Shown in pieces: positions 24,654 to 35,401 of a DNA stretch of 64,000 nucleotides. A program made the translations under genes and the position numbers. Every line of letters begins with the position of its first letter. Within the stretch, counting starts at the first letter, position 1. The DNA comes from Lathyrus oleraceus (Eukaryota; Streptophyta; Magnoliopsida; Fabales; Fabaceae): NCBI RefSeq assembly GCF_024323335.1, contig NC_066584.1, forward strand, positions 241,269,994 to 241,333,993, read 5' to 3'. The notes beneath the pieces were generated by a model. It was not told the DNA's origin and searched no databases. It was given only the letters and a program-made list of their open reading frames with translations.

Positions 24654-25937
24654 TGTCATACCCTAATTTTTAACCCTAAGATCCTACATATCATTTGAAT
24701 TTTTGCATAGAAGCAAGGTCACATCTTGCTCTTTCCCTATCCATCTTTGGGTTTGCTTCTTGCAGGTATCACCAAACACCTTTTTATTTTACCTTTATGT
24801 TTATATGTTCATTACTTATCTAACCACTAATAAAAATATCAAAATATGTCTTGTTTCCCTTAAATTTATTGTGCAAGATAAGACTCCCCAAATCAAGAGC
24901 ACCTCAAAGTTTGGTGGCTTACTTCTCAAGAAAAGTCAAAGGTTCGTGTGTTTATTTCCATGCCTTCTTCAACAAGCAACTTTGATATTTAAGCAATTTA
25001 GTCAAGAGGACATCAAGGACACCTTATCTTGAGTTCATATGATCACCCATGTGCTTTGAAATACAAGGAAAGTTCAAGTGCACAAGCTTGTTCCAAGGGG
25101 TTTGACCTAAAAGTCAACATTTTGAAGTCAAGGTTCCAAGGATCACAACTCCTTTAATTCTCAACATTTTTAAATTCCCCTTTTTGAATATGACTCTTCT
25201 CAATATCCTCTATAACTCCTGTTTACATAACAAGAGCCAATTATGCTCGGAGGATCATCAAAAGTTTGGAGACATTATAGGTCATTTGTGGATTTAGTGA
25301 AATTTGACCTATTTTCAAGTGATTTTTGGCCAACTTTCAAAGATCACAACTTCTTCAATTTTCAACATATGAAGATGATTATTTTTGCACAATGTCATTT
25401 GTGATGCCATACACAAGTTTATTTCAAAGATCAAGGCCAAATTATACTTGGAAGACCATGGAATTCATTGGGACATTATAAGTAATTTTCAACCATGAAG
25501 CACTCAAATATTTCTAAGTTATGGAACCAATATTTTATGCCAACTTCAATACACCATAACTTTGTGCTCAAACATCTAAATTCAACCTTTCTTGGCTCAT
25601 TGTAATCTTGGCCATTATGTTAACACATTGAGGGAAGAACGAGATCAAAAAGCCTCTTGAGTAGAATGCCCCATTGAGTTGAACATGGTGACTTGAAATT
25701 GAAGAAATCACCATTGCCCAAAATTTGATCACGACTAAACTCAATTTCAATCCAAATTAGCAAGTGTTTTGGTTATAAACATGTTTAACCAAACCTCCAG
25801 AAGTTAATTGGCACTTAAAACGCATCATTTGGCCGAGTTTTGATGAGTTTCAAGTCACACTTTTCACACACTTGGATCAAATTCGTTTTACACGAATTCA
25901 ACATCATTCCACATGTATTTGGATCCAATTACATTGC

Positions 25938-25946
25938 GTATAAATA
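25938..25946 (+). promoter_or_regulatory. LTR TATA box
   Basis: TATAAATAG in the solo LTR, about 1.3 kb from its 5' end, with GAGGAAGCTTTCGCC following as probable start of R. Confidence 0.6.
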
Positions 25947-27689
25947 GAGGAAGCTTTCGCCTTCATTTGCAAGCTTTGGAGAGCCAAGAAATCCCTGCTG
26001 CAACTTGAAGTTTTTCCAGAAAATTCAACTATCGTGTTTTGAGTTTCAACCGGTTTCAATCCATTTTCTTGATTCTATTAGCTCCATCGATATCCTCTGA
26101 AACTTTTGCAACAATTCCCAAGCTCTGAGACCTTCTGAAGTGTTATAACCAAATCGAGCTTCATCAACTTTTGATCACCATCTGGATAGTGTAGTTCTGA
26201 TCATCATTTAAACTCAAACAAGTTACCACAATGTAGTCATTCACTCTCTGATGCTTTCCCCTAACTGATCTGGTGTTGATTGATTGTTTTTATCATTTGA
26301 TTTTATTTTTCGTGGTTTGCTTGTTTCTAAAACTTCTTTGAAATTCCCTCTGCTCAGTTCACATAAATGAATTTGAGGCACGAGGTTGGATTAGAGATAA
26401 GAAGAGGATCACAATGCTGGTGATCTCTTATCTTGAAGTTACCAAACGATGAAACTCCGATGAGAGCTCATCGGAGAAGATGACCAGAATAATTCTCAGG
26501 TGGTATGAGTTTGGACCAGACACGTTGGCATTTTGAAATGTTTTAATTGGTTAAATTCAAATTGGATCATGTGTTTGGCTTGAAGCGCCTTCCATCGTGT
26601 TTTCTATCATTTAGAGTGTTGAATTTGCCACGTCAATTAATGAGGCGTGTTCCAACGCTCCTGATTTTTTTCTGATTCTATTTCTTTTTCTTTTATTATT
26701 TTAAATTGCTTTCTTCTTTAAAAATTCGTAGTAATTTAATTTTTTATCCAAAAATCCCAAAATAATTTCTAAAATTCTCTTTTATTTCTCTTCATCTGAT
26801 TTTTATTTTTCCATATTTTATTTCATTGATTTTCTGTTTTTCATGAATTTCCTTTTTTCTCCTTTGTTTTAATTGGTTCAAAAATACTTTTCTGCATTTT
26901 TTAATTCTAAAAATTTTATTATATGTTTCTCATTTTATTTCCAACCTTCCATAATTTTCTTGGCCATTTATTTGGTGTTTTGGAGGACTTTGTAGATTTT
27001 CCATTTTATTTCCATTTTAAAAATACCTTTTATGCATTTTAATTTCATTTAATTGCATTTTTAATTTGTTTGACCTTGTGGAATTCTGTTGGCCTTGGAT
27101 CATGATGATTTTGATTTCAAGTTTCATCAAACTCAATGGATCTTGGGTGTTGATGGGGTGAAAACCCTAATCCACCAAAATGGATGATTGATTTTGATGA
27201 CGACTTGATCAAATTTGTGATTCAATTTGGGTGTGACCTCTCTTATTCCTTTCTTCTTCATCCCTTTATTTTCCCTTTGGTTAATTGGATAGACTTGTGT
27301 CCATCTTGTTCATGATGTGTGGATTAGTACTTGATGAGCTTTCATCATTTCAAATCTACCTTCTAAGTGATCATGAATCATCTAAGGTACTTTAGATTGA
27401 TGCATAAATTTGTCCTAAGTGTCATGAAATATGGATTGAAGTAATGGACCATCCTCCTAGCCTTGTGTTTGATCATCCCCTTTCATTTTCTTTTCTTGTG
27501 TGGCATATCTTTAGGAGGAGGATTTATGTATCATTTCTCTAACATGTATTAACACAAACATTATTATTGACCGGCCTCAGATAGTTGTGACTTCGACATA
27601 ATTCCAATTACGATTGCTTAACATAGCGCTAAATTTGTCCCAAAGAAAATGACATTTTTATAAGTGAGATTGTAAGTCTCCTATTCCTC

Positions 27690-28830
27690 ATGGTATTGTG
27701 TGAAAATTTTGCTCCTTTTTCATTTGTGGGAGCTAGTGACATACTTGTTGATTTTGTCCAAGTTGGAGCCCTTCTCATAAATGATGTATAAGTTCATATT
27801 TTAATGCTCGTGAGTAGATAATTGATTGTTCTCCAAAAAATAACCAAAACATCTTTTATTCTTTCCCTAACATTTACTGATATCTTATTATATTAACTTT
27901 ATTTTTGTTTCATTTACTTCATGCTTTTTTTAGTTCTTGTTATTTATTTTATGCTTTTATTTTAGCATCTCATATCATATTTGCTCTTTGTCCAGATGGA
28001 TCTTTTTTTATGATTTTGCTTTTTTTCCTTTGTCCATTTGGACTTTAATTTTCTTTTAAAATACATTAATAAAAGAAAATCCCCCCTAAAAGAGACTTGG
28101 TGATCTTTATTTATGGACTTATGGTTACTATCCTTGGCATCTTTATGGAGTTATGGACTTAGAATTAGGATCTTGACCTTTTCTCTGGGACTTATAACTC
28201 GAGACCCTGGAATCCATCTTATACCTTTGACTTCTGACTTCTCTGTGAAGACTTGGCTTGGTTACTTTGGATTCATCTGACACATGGATTATTATTTGCT
28301 TCTTTTGCTTGCTTGAGGCTTAATCCAGAGGAGGGAATTATTGCTTGACTTATGTCATAAAGCTTTCTATCTCTTGGTTAGATCTTTCTTCTTTAACTTT
28401 TACTTTATGCTTTAGGATAGTCTCGTCTTCTCCTTCCTCTTCTTTAATTTTCAAAATCTTCTCTCTTTTTTAAAACTTCTTGTTTTTAATTTGAATCATT
28501 TTTCTCAATAAACCTTGACTTTTGTCAAGTGATTTTCAAAACGTTTTTCTTAACAAATGTCAATCCATCTTAAGCATACTTAGACCAATTTCAAAAAACT
28601 AAAAATGCCTAACTCATTCAAACCATTTTGTGCCCTTATGCATTTTTCCTTTTAAACTTTTTCTTAAGGTATTAGACATTAGTCATTTCCATAGTTGAGT
28701 TATAATTCTCCTATCTCCATAGTATTAATGATAATTCTTTTCCATCTGTGGGAGCTAGTGGCATACTTGTTGATCCTATCCAAGTTGGATCCCTTCTCAT
28801 GATGCGCAAATTTCTCATACTTATGGGTGA
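27690..28830 (+). repeat. internal direct duplication within the solo LTR
   Basis: The block TGTGGGAGCTAGTG(A/G)CATAC...CAAGTTGGA(G/T)CCCTTCTCAT occurs at about 27726 and 28748, offset about 1.02 kb. Confidence 0.8.
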
Positions 28831-29303
28831 CTAGTTGAGTGTTCTCCTTAAAATGTTAAAACGTCTTTTCCATAAAAATAAATCAAAACAAACTCTTTTT
28901 TTATTTTTACCACGAACTACGAGGTTTTGGTCCTCCATTACACTTTGTTGGTACGTAGGCATGAAACTTTAAAAGTCTTGGCAAACACCAAATTATAATA
29001 AAAATGCTTCTTTTCCCATCCCTCCAATCTTTTAACATATAACATCTTTTTTAAGCTAAAATGTTCATATTTTCAAAGAGGTTCTCATGGGGTACCATTG
29101 ATGTTTAGGATGCTAATATCTTCCCTTTGCATAACTAACCCCCAGACCCTTGTTCTCTTTTTTATTAGTTTTGTTTTAAAACTTCTTTGGGTTTTGTTCG
29201 TACTTTTTCTCTTTTCCTTTGGAAACAATAAAAGTGCGGTGGTGACTCTTGCTTTGTGAGTTAAGTTAATCAATAGCTTAATATCAAAAAATTTACCGCT
29301 ACA

Positions 29304-29619
29304 ATATTCACCTCAAGGGGCAGTAGGGATCTTTGGTATAAAGTATGACATTTAAAATATTTGCCTCAAGGATCGAAAATGATCGTTGTTATGAAGTCAA
29401 ATTATCCTCCTCAAGGGGGCGGAAAAGATCTTTGCTATGAAGTCCAACATACTAAATATTTTCCTCGAGGAGTGACAAAGATCTTCGCTATGAAGTCCAA
29501 CATACAAAATATTAACCTTAAGGAGCGACAAATATATATTCTATGAAGTCCATCATATAAAATATTATCCTTAAGAGGTAGTAAGGATCTTCGCTATGAA
29601 GTCTAACATAAAAAATATT
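29304..29619. repeat. tandem array, about 53-bp unit, right part (6 copies)
   Basis: Units start near 29304, 29357, 29401 (a short 44-bp unit gap), 29456, 29509 and 29562. It continues the array at 24441-24653. The first five bases are the right ATATT target copy. Confidence 0.9.
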
Positions 29620-29689
29620 GAAAAATATCCTTATTGGTCCTAAATATTCTGAAAATTATTCACAGATAAATGATTATGTCAGCTAAGAA

Positions 29690-30122
29690 ATTACAATAGT
29701 CTAATTTTCACAATACTTTTGACAAATAGCATTCTACATTCTGGGTAGGAGTTATCGCTCCAATTCCGGCAACTTATACGCCAGTGGGGGAGCTTCTAGA
29801 ATATGTGATATGGCCCCTCCCAGGTGGGTTGTAGTTTTCCATGGTGTGCAGGAAGAACCGTCTGCTTCAAAACCAGTTCTCCTCCTTGCATCTCATTTGG
29901 ATTGACTTTAGAGTGATATATTTTGGCATCTCTTTGCTTGGCAGCGAATTCTCGGACATAGGTGACCTCTCTCAGTTCATCGACCAAGTCTGCTAAACAT
30001 TCTAATCCGTCCTTGTTTACTTTTTAAGAAAATTCCAACCGCCCCCATGAGAGTGTGTCTATCTCCACATGTTGCATGGTGTTTTCTCCATATACCATGA
30101 AAAACAGAGTTTCCTTGGTGCC
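29690..30122 (-). pseudogene. Ty3/gypsy (Tat-like) pol C-terminus
   Basis: Minus-strand reading has the integrase end of Tat-lineage pol: TKETLFFMVYGENTMQHVEI at the right end, then LADLVDELREVTYVREFAAK, GELVLKQTVLPAHHGKLQP and WEGPYHIF. A stop follows, then a recognisable but frame-broken tail (KLPHW...). The right side is cut at about 30122 by an Ogre-like LTR. Tandem arrays to the left occupy the expected 3' UTR. Confidence 0.75.
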
Positions 30123-30757
30123 GTATCTCGAAAAATACGAACCTCGCGAGTGTTCGTGAACTTGCAAAAATGATTGAACAAAGTCGCTATCGATCTTTAC
30201 TTATTCCAATTAAGGAAAGGGGAAATATTAATAAAACCCTTAAAAGAAAAAGAAGATTTCGTCTCGACCAAATTCGGGAGGCGATTACGCAAAGGGAAGG
30301 TATTAACACCCTTCATGTCCGTTGTACTCAGTGAGAACCATTTAGATAGATTTGTGATTGAATTTTATACAATGTTATTTGTTTTATTTGAGTGGTAAAA
30401 GATTGAAAAGAGGAATAAAAGGGGCCACAAAAGGTTTTTATTAGGGTGCTTGACAAGATTGTGAGTCTTGCTCCTATCTATCCTCAGGTACAATGAGGAA
30501 TTCAAAGCTATGTAGTTCTTCATAAAAAACTCTGTATTGGTGGGTTAGTTTTATTGAATGAGTGTTTAGATCACGCTCTAGCGGTTAAATATTGGAATGT
30601 ATGCTTACGGGGAAGGTTTAAGCACTTGTTTGTATCGCGGTAGAATATACAAAACAATGTTCTTTTTTGAAAAGATTTTCAATCACACGGGGGAGAGAAA
30701 ATAGGCTTGATGTGTTTGAGTATGTTTTTAAGGTTGAAAGAAGAGTATTTATGACTT

Positions 30758-31130
30758 GCAAGCTATTACAGATTAGGTCTAACACTCGAGACTATTTTTG
30801 GACATTACACCCATGTAGGCTTTTTAATCCATTTTGTTATGAAAGAGTTTGGAATATTTACGAGTGTTTTCAGCAAAAGACTAACACTTGGGCTTGCAAG
30901 ATATTACAACTTGGGCTTAGTATTCAGGACTATGATTGGACATTACACTTATATAGTCTTTTTCTTTCAATTTATTTTGAAAAGAAGACACATTTGATTT
31001 TTTGGCGGAAGACAAGCATTTGGAATTGCAAGCTATTGCGACTTGGGTCTAACGCTCGGGGCTATGACTGGACCTTTCACCCAGGTAGCCTTTTTCTTTT
31101 AATATTGTTTGAAATAGTCAAAGTATGAGT
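30758..31130 (+). repeat. tandem repeat of about 135 bp, three copies
   Basis: The landmark GCAAG(C/A)TATT(A/G)C recurs at 30758, 30896 and 31028 (spacings 138 and 132). Each unit continues GACTAT(T/G)(T/A)(T/C)TGGAC(A/C)TT(A/T)CAC. Because both spacings are multiples of three, one frame (30667-31128) stays open through all copies. Confidence 0.85.
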
Positions 31131-31269
31131 TAGTCATTTTGATTTTTGTTTGAGAAAATAGCTTGATGTTGGGTCAAGCATTTTTATTTGCGTTGTGAAT
31201 TATGAAAATGGTTTGAAGTTAATCGGGTTTTAAAAATCCACTTGACGTTGGATCAATGATTTTTAACTT

Positions 31270-31640
31270 AGAAAATATATTTATTTATCACTATTAATTA
31301 TTTATTTAATTAAATTATCTAACTAAATAAATAAACAAATAATAATAATAAAATAAAATAAAATAAATAGAATCCTAACTAGGGTGCAAGAATGATGTAT
31401 GAGATTGCATGATTATGATAGACATGTAATGAAGCAATTGGTAATTAAAAAATAGGAGTAATATAAAATTAAATAACTAATATTTGATTAAATCCATCAA
31501 TTAAGTTAATTAAAGTTAATTACTATAACTAATTGATTGAATTATTTAATTCAGTCATTAATTAAATTAATTAAATCTAATTATTAAAATTAATTATTTA
31601 AACAAAATTTAGTTAATTAATAATAATAATAATAATTAAA
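31270..31640. repeat. TAATTAA-rich low-complexity tract
   Basis: Dense (A/T)TTAATTAA words and ATAATAATA runs; no coding signal. Confidence 0.8.
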
Positions 31641-32070
31641 AAATGGAGGTGCTAAAAATAAAAACAAACAAAGTTATTGGAACAATGGATGGGCCCAAGG
31701 GGAATGGCCCAATGCATTTGGACTAGGAGGTGCGATGGCAGCAAGGGGGAGAGAGAGTTGTAAAAGGGTGTCGGTTGAAAAGGATTGGGCGTCATGGTTT
31801 GGCCCAACAAAAATTACACAAGTTGAGTGGGGTGCGCTGGAAATGATATAGGTTGAAGATGGATTGGGCTTAGTTGGTTGGCCCAGCAGAAATATACGTA
31901 AGGTAGAGGCTACGCTTCTGCATAGTGGTGTTGGCTAGTGAATGCTTAAAAATGGGATGGGCTCAAAGGGAATGTCCCATACCCTAATTAGACCCACTAA
32001 AACCCTAAGGAACCAAGACCAACGCCTCAATTCCCTAATTTCCCTCTATCTTTCTTCTTCAAGCTCTCTG

Positions 32071-32076
<6 letters not shown>

Positions 32077-32140
<64 letters not shown>

Positions 32141-32156
32141 ACACACACACACACAT
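32077..32156. repeat. (CT)n(CA)n compound microsatellite
   Basis: About 13 CT units followed by about 27 CA units with one interruption. An ORF over it (poly-SL then poly-HT) is a repeat artefact. Confidence 0.97.
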
Positions 32157-32641
32157 TTAGCCTCACTTTAACAACCCTGACCCCATTTCAATATTGTATA
32201 GCATTACAAATTACATAGTGAAATAAAAAACTATGAAGAAAGTAACGTAACAAAGTCAACAACAAGTTGAAACAATTGAGGTCTACCTAATTTCGAGCTC
32301 TTCCAACAGTACCCAGGTAACTTCTTAACCTCTACTTTATCTCGTCGATGTCCTCTTCTCCTCCTCTTTACTGATTGTTGTTACTTTTAGTATATTGTAA
32401 TTGCTTGGGTGTGTGGGGCTTGAATAGCTCAAGTTTTTATCAGAGTTTTAATGTGAAACTCTGGGAAACTTTGAAGTTGAGCTCTAAATGAATTTTGGTG
32501 GGATTTCTGCAGGGTTTATATGCTTTGAACCTTTTGTATCTAATATGAGTGATGCAATAGGGTTGTTATATAGGTGTGGATGATGAGGTGAGGGTGAGTG
32601 AATTGGTGGGAAATCTTAGTTTGTTAGGGATAAAAAAAAAT

Positions 32642-32658
32642 GGGGGGGGGGGGGGGGG
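32642..32658. repeat. G17 homopolymer
   Basis: Seventeen consecutive G bases, an error-prone spot for assembly. Confidence 0.95.
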
Positions 32659-33468
32659 TTGAAATTTTGCAATTCGTGTGAGCATAGTTTGATCAAGGGT
32701 GTGGATTAATTTTAATTGTGTTATATGTTTAGTGAATTTTCATTTTGTTTTATTGAAATGACATTGAGATTGCAGTAAAATTTGGAATTTGTTGGGATGA
32801 AAGGTGTGAGGTTCGTGGTCCCAATTGCTTGATGTATGTATATTATGTATCATATATGTTTTTATTGATGACTAATTTAGAAATTTATTCGGATTTTATG
32901 GATAAAGATTATTTTCTTTTATGGATTGGTATGATATTGAAAGTGGTAAAGAGCGGAAAGTAAAGAACACCAGGAATTATACTGGTTCCCCTCACAACTT
33001 GAGAGTACTTCAGTCCCCTTACAATGTGTAAGAGATTTTATTATTGTTAGATCTCCTAAAGCAAGCCTCTAACTAAGTAATCAAGAACAATCCTCTTGAA
33101 AACTTAACTCGCAAGAAAAGAAAACAATCTTTCCTTTTCTTGACACTTATATCCAACAATCCTGGATAATAAGAAATACACCTAAAACCAAACAATCCTT
33201 GGTACTTAGGATTTTACAAAGTAATTGAATGAATATGAATATTTGTATTGGATAAGACTTTAATAAATTGATTAGAATCTTCTTCTCTTTCAATATGAAA
33301 GTTCAAAACAAAATAATCTCTAAGTGCTGAAGAGTACTTTTGAAGAAAATGATATGAAAACTCTTTTTCAAAAGTATCTTAATATGAAAAATAGATGAAA
33401 ATGAATGTATAGAGATTTTGCAAATTTATTTGAAAGGGGTGAATTTTGTAATGAAAATATAAGGATTA

Positions 33469-33474
33469 TTTATA
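33469..33474 (-). promoter_or_regulatory. TATA box of SIRE-like LTR
   Basis: CTATAAATAA on the minus strand, in the middle of the LTR where the U3/R border is expected. Confidence 0.5.
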
Positions 33475-33624
33475 GTATGCATGCATCCCTTCAATCATAA
33501 CATGACAATGGTTAGAATGGAAATCAGAGATTTGATGATGAAAAGATGTAAGCTTTTTCCATGAAGAGTCATGATGAATTGGTGCAAAGAATGGTGAAAT
33601 AACTTTTTAGATTTTTCAAAAAAA

Positions 33625-33825
33625 TTCCAGCATCAATTGATTGATCCACATAACCAATCGATTGACATAAGCAAAATATTGAAAAAATACACTAAGATCA
33701 ATTAATTGACATACAACACCAATCGATTAGTCCAGCTTTAAAAATGAAAAATTCTAAAACAGAAAGTTTGATCAATCGATTGTAATATGGCATCAATCGA
33801 TTGACATAGTCAAAACATTGAAAAA
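33625..33825. repeat. cluster of AATCGATT palindromes, LTR copy
   Basis: About six copies of CAAT(C/T)(G/A)ATTG-type words in 200 bp. A similar cluster lies at 54130-54390. Confidence 0.8.
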
Positions 33826-34223
33826 AATTCTAAGTTAAAAAACTTTTGAACATGCAATTTTTTAAACATCATTTTAAAACAAATAATTATGATAGAAAAA
33901 GTTTAGAGTGATCATATTAAAGTATGATAAAAACTTTTGAGCACTAGGAGTATATTATCGAAGAATTCCATATACCTTTACTAGATCCATGAAAAACTTG
34001 AGCAATGTTGAAATGATCTTCTTTTTCCATTATTTTGTTATGGAGATCTTAATATGTTGTCTTCATCCAAATCTTGTAGGAAGCTTGTCTTCACATTCTC
34101 CCCCTTTTTAATGATGACAACCAATTTGAAGCTTGAACTCATACTCCCATTATCTTCTTAGAAATGATCACATACAAAACTCCCCATGCATTAAGCAACA
34201 CACGCAAAACACATATGCAAACA

Positions 34224-34237
34224 TCTTCTCCCCCTTT
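34224..34237 (-). other. polypurine tract of the SIRE-like element
   Basis: AAAGGGGGAGAAGA on the minus strand, preceded by TTTTTGATTATGAC. Confidence 0.6.
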
Positions 34238-34425
34238 GTCATAATCAAAAAGAAGTGAAAAGAAATATAATAATATCTAAGAGAAAATTAAGCATTAAGC
34301 CACACAGAAGATGTCTAAATATTACAACACAAGGAACCAAATAAGTCATGCAAAACATACAACAATGATGATAAAAGACATAATTAAAAACATAACAAAG
34401 TCATAAAACACCACAAGATATCCAA

Positions 34426-35401
34426 TCACTGATTGTTATTCCCATCATTAGACCCACCACCTTGATAGCCACCGCCTTGATAACCACCACCTTGATAACC
34501 AGCTTGAGACAACTCCCAACGATCCATTCTCGACGACAAATGACCAATCTTGGTCATAACATCCATGCGAAATCCTTGTAGATAATCCATTGTCATTTGG
34601 TTGGAAGGTTGATCCGATTGAGCTTCTGTAGGCGGGTTAAACTCATCATTACTGTGGGCTTCTTCTTGAGGTTCTTCATCTTCATTGTCCAGGTATTTTA
34701 TCTCATGAGTGCGTTGATTGAAAATGACTCCCATCTTCCTATTTACCTACTTGATACTTATCATGAAAGAGGGTTTTTCCATTGAGAAGCACAACTCATT
34801 TTCCAGGTTAATGTTGAAATGACGAAATTTTTTGGTCAAGTAATGAGCATATGGTAGACCCTCGGCATGTTCGTCATGAGACATCATATGTGACAAGATT
34901 GTATGTCCCCAAGCAACACGGAAATGATTTTTGATGACATATAAGAGCATCATTTCCGAATATGTTATAGAGAAGTGTTTGGAAAATCTAGGCACAATAA
35001 CATATACCAGAAAATAGTGCAACATTCTATCGTCAATAGAAAACTTTGTTGGGGACCAGTAGACACGCTATGGGTTATCCTCCAAAAATCTTCTTCCTCT
35101 TGTTATAAATCTTATGCTCAGACAACCGACTCAAACTATAGTAAAATGCATGTTTGCTATAGTTTTCCCATGGAGCTTTTATCCCAACAAATTTGTGACC
35201 ACCAGTAGGAATTTCAAAAATAGCACTTATATCAGAAGCAGTTAAGGAGATTGGGACTCCCTTCATCACAAATGTTAATTTTCCTTTCTTCTTCACCATG
35301 TTGGAGTAGAACACCTTAACCAATTCAGGGTAAAAATTTGTATTGTAACCAATTAGGTCACTCAAACCCAATTCCTCAAAGACAGTAGGAAAGGTAAACA
35401 C
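34426..35401 (-). pseudogene. extra 3' ORF of the SIRE-like copia element, distal part (PF20167-like)
   Basis: This continues the ORF whose start lies at 53740-53556; an 18-kb Ogre separates the two. Residues such as NFYPELVKVFYSNM and VKGV/ISLTASDISAIFEIP fit the 'putative plant transposon protein' domain. After a stop near 35075 and frame changes, HYLTKKFRHFNINLE and MGVIFNQRTHEIKYL follow. The C-terminus (34734-34426) has an acidic linker, a MDYLQGF...SSRMDRWE helix and three GYQGG repeats. The ORF occupies the place of the env-like ORF of SIRE1-type elements, but no signal peptide, membrane segment or envelope motif is seen, so its role is unknown. Confidence 0.65.
35397..35401. repeat. 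target-site duplication of Ogre, left (AACAC)
   Basis: Abuts the LTR start TGTAG at 35402; repeated at 53556-53560. Confidence 0.92.

Larger units (their letters stand above)
24654..29303 (+). mobile_element. solo LTR of an Ogre-like Ty3/gypsy element, 4650 bp
   Basis: Starts TGTCATACCCTAATTTTTAA and ends AAATTTACCGCTACA (TG...CA), flanked by ATATT on both sides, and splits a 53-bp tandem array cleanly. The U3 promoter TATAAATAG lies at about 25939. The last 250 bp (AATATCTTCCCTTTGCATAA, then AAAGTGCGGTGGTGACTC) are the reverse complement of the conserved start block of the other Ogre-like LTRs here (for example 59520-59540). No internal region or PBS is present, so it is a solo LTR. It also holds an internal duplication (27721-27790 and 28742-28811). 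ORFs within it are short and not conserved. Confidence 0.85.
30123..32830 (-). repeat. Ogre-like LTR (third copy), truncated
   Basis: The left 300 bp align in order with the plus-strand start of the Ogre LTRs at 35402 and 59361: a CTCG...CGCGA opening, AAGTCGC...TTTA(C/T)TTATTCCAA, GGGAGGCGATTACGCAAAGG, then AAGGTATTAACACCC. A CCTATCTATCCTCAGGTAC module follows at 30472. No TG end or TSD was found. The right end is lost where the SIRE-type copia LTR begins (position approximate). Confidence 0.6.
32830..34223 (-). repeat. 3' LTR of the SIRE/Maximus-like copia element
   Basis: On the minus strand a polypurine tract (AAAGGGGGAGAAGA, 34237-34224) is followed by TGTTTGCATATG at 34223. TATAAA lies at 33474-33469 (minus). 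The CTGGTTCCCCTCACAA block at about 32980-33000 is shared with the fragment at 3 kb. The 5' LTR lies outside the window, so the left end (about 32830) is an estimate. A second purine tract at about 34097-34107 leaves some doubt about the exact LTR start. Confidence 0.6.

Noticed and set aside
23472..29619. Regular repeats that could look like a CRISPR array
   Set aside because: The units are tandem without unique spacers, diverged and 53 or 228 bp long, in a plant retroelement 3' UTR.
31942..32160. Plus-strand ORF ending in poly Ser-Leu and His-Thr
   Set aside because: Produced by the CT/CA microsatellite.
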